From positions 2,360,001 to 2,424,000 of the forward strand of contig JAPXFQ010000181.1 of assembly GCA_028564705.1 (NCBI GenBank): a stretch of DNA of 64,000 nucleotides. The letters are read 5' to 3'. Each line of letters opens with the position of its first letter. Positions within the stretch are counted from its first letter, which is position 1. Both the position numbers and the translations under genes were made by a program. The DNA is from Apricaphanius iberus. Taxonomy: Eukaryota > Chordata > Actinopteri > Cyprinodontiformes > Aphaniidae. The notes under the pieces were generated by a model that saw only the letters and a list, made by a program, of their open reading frames with translations, searched no databases and was not told where the DNA came from. Below are positions 22,929 to 33,577 of this stretch, piece by piece.

Positions 22929-23296
22929 AACACTGTATAAGGCGGAGCATGGTGGTGCAGCTGGTAGCTCACCTCACAGCTAGAAGGCCCCGGGTTCAAT
23001 TCCCACTGGGGACGCTGTGGGTGCTGATGGTGTGAAGGGTTGGGGAGGATCTGGTTGGAATAACGTGATCCTTCCACACGCTATGTCCAGCTGGGAAAAC
23101 CCTGCCCCTTCAGGTCAAAAGAAGGGCCTGTTCACTCCTCAGGCAAGAAGGAGGCTTGAGCTCAGTGCAGGGGAGAGCAACTCCCAGGACTGTACTTAGG
23201 TACAGTTGACACAGGTGACACTGCCTGATAAATAATGGGGAAAAATCTGTGGGACAAAAGTAATAAATTATTATTTTTTTTAAAAACACTGTATAA
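22929..23296 (+). mobile_element. tRNA-derived SINE with 12-bp target duplication
   Basis: The SINE body is 22941-23284. It has a near-consensus A box (tggtgcagctgg) and B box (ggttcaattcc), which form a bipartite RNA polymerase III promoter in a tRNA-like head. A non-tRNA body and an A/T-rich tail follow. The direct repeat aacactgtataa flanks it at 22929-22940 and 23285-23296 with no mismatch, marking target-primed insertion. The intact promoter boxes and perfect flanks suggest a fairly recent insertion. Confidence 0.85.
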
Positions 23297-23649
23297 AATG
23301 AAACACACTTTTACTCAAAATGGTGCAGAAATGCACATATACATTCTCATAAAAAAAGTTTCAACACAAAAGCAATGAAACTTAATTGCCTGTCCACACT
23401 TGCTTGATTACTATTTAATTCGTAGTTAAAAGGCTAATTTAATCTTCAAAATGCTACATGGGGGGTTAGTTTATTTCAGTACACTGACAGTAAAAACCAA
23501 ACAGCTGAGTAATGAAATATGTGTTTCATCTGGAGGTTTTCCCAAAATACAAATGTACAAAAATATTAAATGTATTGAATGCTGTCTGATCAACCCAAAA
23601 CACAAGGTCCCATATTGCATATTTTGAGCCTAAGGTCTGGATAAGACAA
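23297..23649. other. AT-rich spacer, nothing recognised
   Basis: AT-rich sequence without microsatellites, terminal repeats or coding signal. Confidence 0.5.
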
Positions 23650-24000
23650 TGAGACTGAAGGGTCATGTGTCTAACCGGGTGGATTGCAGCAGAGGAGGGC
23701 CACAGGAGACTGTACTCTGGCCAATTCTTTTCACTTTGTACATCTCAGAGTTCCTTTAGGAGAAAAAAAAAGTAATCTAGTAGGGATATTCAGAAGAGTC
23801 TGCAGCCGTCGAGTGTATCAGAGATGGCTCTTCACAAAATTAAGAAAAACTTCAGACAACCCCGAACATCCTGTTCAGTTAGAGGCTTGTTCAGACTGTT
23901 GTAATATTGACTGCTACAGGGGATCCTTCCTGCCCCAGCCCCCCCCCCCCCGTCATCAGCATCCACGCCAATTCTTTGACGAAAATTGTGTAATATGAGT
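23650..24000 (+). mobile_element. Probable LINE fragment (Rex1/Babar-like)
   Basis: Blocks such as agaggagggccacaggagac, ctggccaattcttttcact and gtacatctcagagttcc follow each other as in the reverse transcriptase C-terminal part of Rex1/Babar-type teleost LINEs. Later agaggcttgttcagactg and ctacaggggatccttcctg resemble the extreme C-terminus. Frames are broken, and a 13-C run lies at 23939-23951. The family name is by resemblance only. Confidence 0.4.
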
Positions 24001-24351
24001 TATAACAAGCTTTAATTTTCCCCTGGAATTAATGCTGTATTTCTAAATTGAACTAAATTAAATATTTGAGTATTAGTGCAGGTACGGAAAAATAAATGCT
24101 GCATTTCCTCACATGGGTCAGTGAATGTGACATATGAAAAGCCAAAGAAGCCCCTCCGAAGCTCTGTCCCTGCCGCTACGATTCGAGTCCTCCGTCGCTG
24201 ATGAGACGTCCGCGTCTCTTGAGTCACCAGTGCGTCTGCTGTCCGCTACGTATGTCCTCGTCACTGAGCAAACAACCCTGACCTCTGCATAGCACACACA
24301 ACAACAAAGCAGAATGACAGCGACTACACGTAACTTAGTGCACAGGGAGCC

Positions 24352-24640
24352 GGTGTTGTGCGAGAATCTGTTCCCCTGAAATATTCTGTTCCCCCTGGTG
24401 TTACGTGGTATTTTTTCCCTAACCTTTTGTCGTTTCTGATTGGCTGACCGGTTGATTTCTTACTAATCTTAACATTCGAGAATAATTACCTAACCCTAAA
24501 TCGTTTTCTAATCCTAATATTGGATGAGCATTACCTAACCATAAACTGACAATTTTCCCAACCCTACTCTTCGAGAACCAGTGCCTAAACCTAACGGGGG
24601 AAACAGAATATTTCAGGGGAACAGATTTTCGCACTACACC
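24352..24640. mobile_element. Foldback (long inverted repeat) MITE
   Basis: The left arm (24352 to about 24397) and right arm (about 24594 to 24640) are inverted copies over about 40 bp. Key phrases are gaatctgttcccctgaaa on the left and tttcaggggaacagatt on the right, both running on through an atattctgtt core. The roughly 200-bp loop contains scattered cctaaccctaa-like motifs. There is no coding sequence. Arms this similar suggest a non-autonomous DNA transposon. The superfamily cannot be set because no clear target duplication was seen. Confidence 0.8.
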
Positions 24641-25869
24641 TGCGCTCATTTTATCATCACTGCTGGAAGATCTGAATACGATCAGAATGTTTAACCCTCA
24701 AAATATGTCAGCAACTGGTCTGTGATGAAAGCTTAGCAACTGAGCGTATTATAAAACTGCTTGATATAAATGTATATCTATTTGGGATTAAAAGAAGGTT
24801 TCCATCATAACCAAAAGGTTACTTTTTTTCAAGCTTTTCTTGATTTTCAGGTCCTGCATTGAAGACTTCACAAACAGAGGTCTGATGACTTTTTCCGGGT
24901 GTGTCAAAAACGACCTGATAGTGAGTCAGCTTCATAGAAATGAATTTTTGCTATGAGCAAGCTGGCAAGTCTGGTGATTTTGTTACATTTTTTTTTTTTT
25001 AAATATTCACACCATTCCACCAGGAGGACAATGAAATGTCAATAAATACACATATGCAGGTACATCTAAAATATTATATAATCAAAAACTTAAGTTAAAA
25101 AACCATATAGGAAAAAAATATAATCATGTCATATATTTATAGACAGTTGTATATTTCCAGCAATTGTTTCTGGTGTTTTGATGATTATGACTTCCAGTAA
25201 ATAAAAAAAGTCAATTGTCAGTATTTCATAAATTGATTTATGACCGATATCACACTTTTAACTCAGGTTTCCTGCCCTCCACACTTTTTTATTACCTCTC
25301 AACTTTCTGTTATTATCCTCCAACACACTTCCACGTGATTGTTTCCCTTTTTTTTTTCTTTTTACAGATGATTATACCTATGATATTCTTGATTTCTGAG
25401 ATTGTTGTGTTTTCTTTACCAGAATCTCAAAAATACAACAGCTTGAAATAAATATCACCACACTGCATGTGATAAATAAAAGTTTCGATTCCTGAATTAG
25501 TGGAATAAATTCATTTTCATTCATATTCCAATTTAATAAGATTCACTGGTATAGAAGTTAGATAGAACGGTGTTGTCCTATATATATGTGAGCATGTGTT
25601 TGGGTAAGTTCCACCTGCTAAGGAGTAGGCCTACCAAAGTTCGCCTGTAACTAAGGCCATAAATGCTCTCTTTACTTTTTACTTACCGATATGAAAAGAG
25701 ATTTGATAAGAGTTACATTTATTAGGGATTCTGTGAAAAAAAAGTTTGATATTGTTTGACTAAAATAAGGCATTTTGGTTACTCATGTTTACTCAATACA
25801 CTGTTAAACGATTGACAAAGGGGGGTATTAAATGACTCCCTAAGTACCCTACTTTCCGGCTTCAATTCC
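24641..25869. other. AT-rich unique sequence, no gene recognised
   Basis: An acceptor-like tract (T-rich followed by ttttacag near 25367) is present. It is followed by a short frame with stops and by aataaa motifs near 25448 and 25475. Without a conserved reading frame I do not call an exon. Confidence 0.45.
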
Positions 25870-26169
25870 GTAGCGTATTTTATAAATCTAACACCCCCCT
25901 CAATGTATCTGTATACTGGCGGTGTCGCGCTGTTGTGGGCCACTTTTCAGAGTCCTTCCAGCGGTATCAACAACTTTTCGCTGATGAGACAATAGCAGAT
26001 AGTTCCATTTAATGCGGGAGCAGCCATTGAGCTCGCGCACAGGGGGCGTCAGGAAATCGTCGGAGTTCTCCCGCGAGCCCGAAACGGACCGAATGTACAG
26101 CGGCGCGTGACGTCTTCTGGCGTGCGGCGCTAGTCGTCGTTTATATCCCGCGTGAGCGCCGCATAAATC
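25870..26169 (+). promoter_or_regulatory. CpG-rich candidate promoter A
   Basis: Local CpG density rises sharply against an AT-rich background, with many cgcg, gcgc and ccgc words from about 25920 to 26165. A CRE-like tgacgtc lies at 26108-26114 and a TATA-like tttatatc at 26140-26147, with GC-rich DNA around them. A start site about 25-35 bp downstream of the TATA-like box, near 26170, would fit the donor-bounded exon below. No transcript evidence is available. Confidence 0.45.
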
Positions 26170-26358
26170 TGACCTGCAAACGTAATGCGGAGAAGCTTCA
26201 CCTCTCGTATTCTCCTCCTCCCCCTCCCATACGGGACGGAATGGACTCGACCTACTCAATCATGCACTTCAGCATACACTGCAAAGAGCATGCTTTCACC
26301 TTTAGGATTGTCTCTGCTACTTGAAGTCACCCTGGACTTCTCTCGTGGATAAAGCAAG
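26170..26358 (+). other. Candidate non-coding first exon A with a 27-codon ORF
   Basis: The segment follows promoter A and ends at a good splice-donor match (aaagcaag|gtaatg, GT at 26359-26360). Inside it, an ATG at 26241 has G at -3 and G at +4 and opens a 27-codon frame, MDSTYSIMHFSIHC..., which stops at 26322-26324, before the donor. That would make it an upstream ORF or a micropeptide, or simply chance. I recognise neither the peptide nor the gene. Confidence 0.3.
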
Positions 26359-26451
26359 GTAATGCTAAACCTTACTTACTTTTTACCCTCTTGTCTTTGA
26401 TCTACGCACGAAGCTCAGTGGAGCATTTTTAGTAGGATGTGTGTGGAAAAC

Positions 26452-26454
<3 letters not shown>

Positions 26455-26509
<55 letters not shown>

Positions 26510-26515
26510 GTGTGT
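26455..26515. repeat. (TA)n(TG)n microsatellite
   Basis: About 25 TA units are followed by a few TG units, in the putative intron just after candidate exon A. Confidence 0.95.
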
Positions 26516-26985
26516 TTGCTACATGCAGAGGTGATGTGGCCGGAATGCCGTATCTACACCAAGCATGACATGATATTCTCATTTCTATCAGAATGAGGGT
26601 GACGCACAATCATATGTGAGGGTTATTTTCAACTTTGCATTATACTTTATGAGTAGTTCTCTTGGTTCAAGCTTGAATGTTGATCTTCCTAAATCAGGGT
26701 AAAGTTAAGAATAAAAAGAAACAGCTTCTTTGACAACCTTGTGGTAAAGCAAACTTTCCACCAGCTTATCTCAGTGATTTTTTTTTTTTGCTTCTTTTTC
26801 TTCTTGGAAAACACTGTAATCCCCATAAAACAGGCAGATGGTATACCTACAGAGCTATAAATGGTGTACAAAAAAAGAGAGACAGGAATCACCCAAGAGG
26901 AGGGCAGTACTGTTCTCCCTTTAAAAAAAAAATAAAAAAGCAACAACAAAAAAAGCGAGTATTTTATTCACTCAGCAGCAGGCAT
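26516..26985. other. Spacer between the two CpG-rich parts
   Basis: AT-rich sequence with T and A homopolymer runs. Open frames here (26689-26949 antisense, 26788-27081 +) come from lysine- or phenylalanine-rich low-complexity DNA. Confidence 0.45.
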
Positions 26986-27046
26986 GGGGGGGGGGGGGGG
27001 ACGTCAGGGAGGGGTAAAGGGGGACGAGGAGGAGGAGGGGGGGGGG
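26986..27046. repeat. G-rich tract with potential to form G-quadruplex
   Basis: A run of 15 G is followed by several runs of 3-6 G and a final run of 10 G within about 60 bp on the + strand. Four or more G-runs of at least three bases satisfy the usual quadruplex pattern. It lies between candidate promoters A and B. Confidence 0.8.
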
Positions 27047-27722
27047 CGTATATCCATATTAGGAAGTCGTGTCCTACATAATAGACGTGGCACAACGGCC
27101 GCTGAACAGGGGACAGGTGCCAGTAGTAGTCGCTTTTCTTTTTTACTTGCCAGTATGAGGATCTGAAACCGCTGGAAGCTCTTTGGTGTGTCGCATTTCT
27201 TCTCCTTTCAACCTCCGCGCTTGCACGCGGATGAGTGCGCGCGCAATCGCGCACGTAGCGATGTGTGATGGTGGTGGCGCGGAAAAAAGAAGGTTTTAGT
27301 GTGGTGCGGAGGCGCGCGCGCGCATGTGTATGTATGTGTGTGTGTGGAGAGAGAGGGGGGGGGGGGTGTTGCAGAAACATGTGGAGTGAGTGGATGATGG
27401 CGTGCGCGTGCACGTGAGCTAGATGCTTTGGCTTCTAACTTTTCCCTCATACAGATCAGTGATGACGCACCCACTTGCAGGTTGAGCGACCCGTGTGTGC
27501 GTGAATGTATACTAAGCTTTCAATACACACACACGCGCACACGCCAGCCTACAGGTGCGTGCATGTTTTTTTTTTTTATACACAAGTCCGATCACAGATC
27601 GATACATATTCAGCCAAAATTCCACTCCACGCAAAACTGTTTAGCGCACCCAGGGATGGAGCTGATCTAAGTTGCTGTATAGGGGACAACAATCGTCCAG
27701 CAGCGTCCACCCTCGAGGACAC
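27047..27722 (+). promoter_or_regulatory. CpG-rich sequence upstream of candidate promoter B
   Basis: Repeated cgcg/gcgc words occur around 27212-27260, 27311-27323 and 27525-27545, together with a 12-G run (27355-27366) and CA/TG tracts. The overall CpG level is much higher than elsewhere in the window. Open frames on the minus strand of up to 149 codons are proline/histidine/arginine-rich by base bias and look spurious. The best reading is a CpG island belonging to a promoter region. Confidence 0.4.
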
Positions 27723-28790
27723 TTTTATAATTTAGCAGACGCGCGCGCACACTCGCACGCGCCAGCTGATCCTTCTCTCGAGGAGGAAGCGCAGGAGACA
27801 TGAGTGAAACAACAAAGAGAGATAGAGGAAGAGGACAGACAGAGAGGAACTCGCGTTGCTCCGAGCTGGGGACTGCGTGGGGTGTGGTGACAAAGTCTAA
27901 CACCAGGAGGACAAACTTTGTCTCTTTGACTCTTTTTTTTCTCTCTCTCTCTTCTTTTTCGCCCTCGATCTTGTTCTCAGTGTTGCACACACACACACAC
28001 ACACACAAACACACACACTGGGCATATTTCCATTCAAGGCGGGTTCAGGTGCTCCCAGAAAATCCACTATTCCAATACTTGATGAAAATCTGTGCAATGT
28101 TTTTTTTTGTGGAACCCTCATGGAGGGGATACATGCACATGCACGTGTGCAACTGCTAAATTTGTTTGCAAACTAAACAGATCATTTTTTGTTGTTGTGT
28201 ATGCCTGAGACATAAAAAAACATCAATATCGTCATCTCGTTTTGAAATAGCTAATTAGGCATTCCTGTTTTTTTTTTAAGTTGAAAAGAGATTATTACTG
28301 ATTCGTAAAGGATGTAACAGTCATTTAAAAAAAGCCTTTTTCCAAGTATGTATCTTTTTTTGTTAAATTTAGTTTTACATGCCAGTTTATTTCTAAGCTA
28401 GGAGATTTCCGATTGCACATGAAGGCAGCACCAGGGAAACGATAGGAGAAGAGAAACACGCAGAGAGAGAGAGAAACAGAAAGAGGAGAGTGACAGAGGA
28501 ACCTGTGCTCTTCTTCAACACAAGCAGATAGGAATTCACCAGAGAACATTTTCTTGTCCCGTTTTTTTTTGTGTGTAAAACTTAGTTCGTTTTTTTTTTT
28601 TCTCCTTTATTTATTTTGCTGTCAGTGTGCAGATAGAGTGGACTCCCTATCTGTGTCTCTGTGTTCGTCTATCTGGATCTTCACTTCTGTACCTGCATAC
28701 AGTTTGCTTTTGGAGAACTGCACCGTTTGTTTGTGTTTTATTTTTCATTTTTTTCCTGCGAGGTTTGTGAGCAGAATGCTGCTTTAACTG
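27723..28790 (+). other. Candidate promoter B and long non-coding first exon
   Basis: A TATA-like ttttataa lies at 27723-27730, followed by GC-rich sequence with cgcgcgcg, a reasonable core-promoter layout with a start near 27755. The segment ends at a consensus donor, aactg|gtaagg, with GT at 28791-28792. No long frame with recognisable protein starts in it, so it would be 5' untranslated. A CA tract lies inside at 27986-28019. The alternative is that this is simply GC-rich intergenic DNA. Confidence 0.3.
27986..28019. repeat. (CA)n microsatellite
   Basis: About 17 units with a single AA interruption. Confidence 0.9.
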
Positions 28791-28924
28791 GTAAGGAAAT
28801 GACCGTTTGTATTTTACCGTTGTTGACTGTTTTCAGGAGAGTTGTGCAATCTTTTGTCCAATACGGATTCTCTTCACCAAGTCAGACATTTTCCCAAAGT
28901 TAAACAGACAGGACTACTACTGCT

Positions 28925-28988
<64 letters not shown>

Positions 28989-28997
28989 TAATAATAA
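28925..28997. repeat. (TAA)n microsatellite
   Basis: About 24 trinucleotide units with a slight interruption near the right end. An antisense open frame through it encodes poly-isoleucine and is not a gene. Confidence 0.95.
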
Positions 28998-30076
28998 AGT
29001 GCGTTAGCAGAGATAAAAGTTTTTTTAGGGGAATTTTTGACTGATAAGAGTGTTGGTCCTTTTTTTAGTGGGGGAAAAAAGGTCAGTAACCATAGTTTAG
29101 AAAGATGCCAAAATATGGCTTTATAAAAGCCAATGTAACAATGAATTACAAGAGAATACTGCTGTAAACATCTGGAGTCTCCAGATGTTAGTTTGTCAGG
29201 ATACAAATACTGCGTTATCGTGATGTGAAAAGATGAGTTGGTTGAAAAAAATAGGCAAAATATAATGAAGTCCTTTCCATCCTGTGAACGTAGATGAAAA
29301 GATTGTGACTAAAACAAAAGTTAAAAACCTTCCAATTGATGTTCTAAAACCAAAAGTATATATATGTCGCTGTGGGAAAAGTAGAATACTAGCAGGGCAC
29401 AGCAACAGGTGGGGGAGGGGAGATTTAAGTACTGTGTTACTATACAGTCTGTGCAACCAGAGAAATGTCTCCGCGCAAACCGCTTTCTGGCATCTCGTTT
29501 GATTGTAAAGACACGACCAAGCATTTTAGCGGTTTGCAGACTGTAATCTTTCAAAAAACCCCGCTATACCTCCATGCCGGTAAATATAATCAGTATTTTA
29601 GAACCATGAAGATAGCAAAAGGATAAAAAAAAACACAAAAACATGGCAAAACTCATTACAAACCAAGTGGACCAAATAAATTGCACTTGTGGAAACGTTT
29701 TGGGGCTTGCCATCACAGTGTTCCTCCTTTAGGAGCTGGCTAACCACAAGAGACAGTATCATTATTATTATTACTGTAAAAGCAGCAGAGAAAGAGAGAA
29801 TGGAATGTGTTTGTGCGCGCGCACTACTTTTGTTGTAACTTGGTGAAAACAAAAGCGAGGAAATGCCTTATCAGTTGTTATTGAACTTTTAACTTCCAAC
29901 AGCACCCTATAGTAGCTAACTTTTACACACACACTCACACACTTCCACACTCCATACAAAGCTGTGGAGCAGTGTGATGATAGGGTTGTGTGTGCCGTTT
30001 GTATTCCAGTTATTATCTGTCTCACACTGACGGCGTGTGTGAGATCATCAGCTGCAAATTCTCTCTACTTGATAGT
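28998..30076. other. Unique sequence, no gene recognised
   Basis: AT-rich DNA with several short overlapping open frames on both strands (29196-29554, 29598-30025), none with a recognisable motif. A CA/CT patch lies near 29926-29943. Confidence 0.5.
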
Positions 30077-30102
30077 GTATGTGTGTGTGTGTGTGTGTGT
30101 GT
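30077..30102. repeat. (TG)n microsatellite
   Basis: About 13 TG units. Confidence 0.95.
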
Positions 30103-31700
30103 ATTTGTGTTCCCTTTTCTTTTCTTCCTCCTTTGGAGACGTACTTCTAAACAGTACTGTCGCGGAAGTACACAAGGGCGACGTTTTTTCCCTCTCCTCG
30201 TAGCTGTGATGTCACACCGAGTCGTAGTTCGAAAGAGAAAGAGGCAGATAGCAGAGGGAGGGAGAAGAGACGGCGCGTTGTTGTGCAGACAGGATTACAT
30301 TGTCTCCCGCATGTCGGTTTGCAGACATTAGGTTAAACATCTCGTCTTCTGCCTGACAAAGCGCTTGTTCTGTGGTCATAGCGGCACGGCAGCCACTGAG
30401 CGTAACATAACAACATGGTACAAAACGATCATTGAGTTGGGGAAAAAAATAAAAATAATTGTTAGCATGTGATTAGTATGGTTTCATTTTTTTCCCCTCT
30501 AGAAGTTGTTTTTCCCCATGAAAAAAAGTGAATAAAAAACAATTAGTTACACTCTTTTAAGTCTTTTTTTTTGATGATTTTGAGGCTGCATTAACGTAAG
30601 TAAGACATTGGATGGAAAGCACTTCCATGTAAAAATGTTGAAATCAGGCTATCGTAATCTGATCGTAGTGGATGGAGGAAGTCCTTTGTAAAAGCCTGTT
30701 GATTCGCGGAAGCAGCGGTGTCACCACACAGTATAGCTCCCACTCAAAGGTTGTAATGACATAAATGAGTTGAATAGGTTTCTCCCGATGGGCCTTTTTT
30801 TGGGGGGGGCAAATGGAAACTCTGTGAGCCACTTGTTGAGTTTTGTAAAGTGCACCAAAAGAGGAAACTAACCTATGTGTAATAGTGCCTTCTTTTTCAG
30901 CTCTTCTTATCCAGATGTGATTCATGTTCACTCTTTTAATAAGATCATTAAGATCGGAGTTGAAAACTTTATACATGATTCGACTGAAGCAGACTTTTTC
31001 TTTCTGTTTTTTTTTTCTGCATTTTTTTTTTTTGTCTACCTGATCGCCTTCTACCGTTGTCTGTCTTTTCATACACTGGAGAACCGCTGCATACATTTGG
31101 CTTTTGTCAATAGGACTGCTTGTCTTTTGTGTGGCGCTTGTGTACTTGTTTCTTCATCCACGTGCTTATCGCGATCAAACTTTCTACTCTAACATGGCTC
31201 TTTATCTCATCCAAAGATTTTTGTTCACTTGTTCGCCTCCTTTTTTTTTTCTTCTTCTTCCAACATATGTGGGTGTAAAATTAGCAATTTCATTATTTTT
31301 TTTCTCCCCCTCTCTTGTACTTCCAGAATGTGAGAGTGTTTTCTTGGTGTGGCGAGAAACAATGAGGACAAGGCAGGGCTTTGTGGTGGCAGAAATGCAT
31401 TTTTAACCCATGTGAATGAATGGTGCCTCACATTCCACAGCACCAGGCCCTCGACTGAATGGCAGCACTAACACGGCTGTTTTCATTACTCATTACTGCC
31501 CTGTGCCTTTTCACCATCGACTTAGTCATTTACCTTTACCTACACATACAGGGATTTAGTGGCGCATGTTGTTTAAAAAAAAAGAAAAATCTGCCTTCAT
31601 TATGTTTAAGTTGCCAGTTCAGCAGCATTTTGTACTACTCATAAGTTCTTATTGAAGTTATCATTAACGAAAGGTTCAGATGACAGTGTGTAATGTAAAT
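30103..31700. other. Unique sequence, part CpG-containing
   Basis: About 30150-30400 has mixed composition with several CpGs and a tgatgtca motif near 30208, and could be regulatory. A strong acceptor-like signal (T/C-rich tract then ttccag) ends near 31326, followed by a 27-codon open stretch to 31406. No partner donor or protein match is visible, so I do not call an exon. Open frames at 30644-31192 are T- or A-rich artefacts. Confidence 0.4.
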
Positions 31701-32720
31701 ACCTTGTCATTAGATGCAAATTATCACCTAATATATGACCTACCCTAACATTAAGATTTCTGCTCTGTTGTGTTTCTGGAGAAAAAAACTTGAAGTAAAA
31801 AGTTTTTATTGCCTAATCACAGCCAGCCACTTAGTCAGCAATAACGTCCATCCAGCCGTTTGCGCTCAGTCTCCATGGCGACCGGCTGCAATGGCTAATT
31901 GGCGGTGGAAGTGTTTTCTACTGTCAGCAACATGTCCATTTGTCACAATTGATACCACAGTCACAATGGCTGAGATGCTTAAGGTCTTACCTGGAAGTCA
32001 GGTGAAAGTCATCTTTGGCTAGTGGTTCTGTAGCCCAGTCTTGGGGCATTCGGTGCATCTTCACTCGGCCAGATCGCCCCCTTCGGCTACTGGCTACGCA
32101 GCGCCTACTTCCCAACAAGCCAGCCACAATCCCCCATACATAATTGAAGATGATCCATAACGCTATTAATGATTGGAAAAAATATATAAGAGTTTATTGT
32201 ACCGCATGGATCTAAAAGCAAATGTAGGTTAATTTGGAAGTTATTTTTTTGCCATTTTTTTGGTTTTTGTTTTGCCTGTCTGATAGTTGGCAACACAACT
32301 CAAAATGTTTTTGGTGGATTTGGATGAAATTTTGTGCAAATGTCAGCGGTGGAACCAGGAAGTGATTAGAATTTGGCGGGTTGATATGGATCATTGTCTG
32401 GATCCAGGAACATTTTTTTTTTTTTTTAATGATTCTTCATCATTTCTGGATTTAGCTAAGATGCTTATTAAAAAAAACATCGGACCCTGCCAGAAGTTTG
32501 GATACTGTGATCCAGAACAAAAAAGAATAAAAATAGAAACAAATAGGGAACCGTAATAGGGAAGCACCAAAATAAAGCCAAGACTGTAGAATCTGAAGTG
32601 TGCAATGGCTTAAACGTATTTTCAAAAGCAAGGCAGCTAGATCCAGAGGAATTCCAGAGGAATCCGTGACCAAAAAAGTGATCTCTGTGAGTAACTACTA
32701 CACTTGCAGATGAACTTATG
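31701..32720. repeat. Probable interspersed repeat sequence around 32160-32560
   Basis: From about 32200 the phrases gcatggatctaaaagcaaat, then ttggtggatttggatgaaat and gatcattgtctggatccagg look like a common teleost interspersed repeat whose class I cannot name. The piece 31830-32130 before it is mixed unique sequence. An open frame at 32287-32556 lies inside the repeat and shows no known domain. Confidence 0.3.
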
Positions 32721-33540
32721 TTTTCATTTTCAAGGAATCTAAAAAATCAGAATTAGATCCCAAAATTGGCTGACTGAGCTGCCTTGGCGGAGGTCTGCGA
32801 CGTTTGAGTGCCTTTCTTGTTAATTTTTCTTTTTTTCTTTTTTTTTCTTGAATGAATTACTGGCTTTAGACGAGATCCATGGAGACCAGTTCATTTTCTG
32901 GGAGTACTTGTGATTGACTATAAATCAATTCACCTCTTTGCCAGTTTCCAATACTTTCAGTTTGTGCCCATAAACAAATTATGTCCTTCCTATGTACAAT
33001 ACTTAACCATTGCGCGTTACCCAATTTCTCTTGGTAATTTAACTACTTAAATCAAGATTATGACTCTTAACAACTTCCTTTTGGTATATAAATGTATAAT
33101 AATCATAGTATATTTATAGAAATCATAGCATATCACAGTAAAATTACTTATAAATCAGCCTCTCTCAAAGCAGGTACAAAACTTTCCTAAGGTGGGCAAA
33201 GACTCAGACTTGGTCAGTACGAAGGGGATTGTTCTTTTAACAGAAATATTAGATATAAAATGAGTTAGAGGTGAAGGGTGATGAGCGTTATCTGTTGGTG
33301 GTATCCCACACTTTCCGGAATTTCCCAAGAGACTCCAAAGCTGCCTAGTTTCATTGTACACACTTGAACATAAGCTGTTTTGACTCTCACATCTTTAAAT
33401 CTTGTCTGATGCGAGAAAAAGTGAAGACATTGAGTCACATGATTTCCTACCAGGTATAGTCAATCTCGCTCTTTGTTCTTTCTCTTGTCTCTTCCTTGTT
33501 ACGCTTGAGGTTGTATGAGTTCTTTCTGCATGAACGGCAA
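32721..33540. other. AT-rich unique sequence, nothing recognised
   Basis: No terminal repeats, coding signal or clear regulatory cluster. Confidence 0.5.
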
Positions 33541-33577
33541 CAAAAAAAAAAAAAATATATATATATATAAAAAAAGG
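33541..33577. repeat. A-run plus (TA)n
   Basis: An A run is followed by about seven TA units and a second A run. Confidence 0.9.

Noticed and set aside
25340..25451. Possible terminal exon after a ttttacag acceptor with aataaa downstream
   Set aside because: The frame is short and unrecognisable; AT-rich DNA yields such signals often.
26964..27413. 149-codon antisense frame rich in Pro/His/Arg
   Set aside because: Produced by G-rich and TG tracts read in antisense.
28874..29206. Antisense frame with poly-isoleucine
   Set aside because: Direct translation of the TAA microsatellite.
30644..31096. 150-codon antisense frame
   Set aside because: Lysine-rich from T runs on the + strand; no family resemblance; overlaps an opposite-strand frame.
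31290..31406. Possible internal exon after a strong pyrimidine tract and ttccag
   Set aside because: No conserved frame, no obvious donor and no protein match; could be a non-coding exon but cannot be supported.
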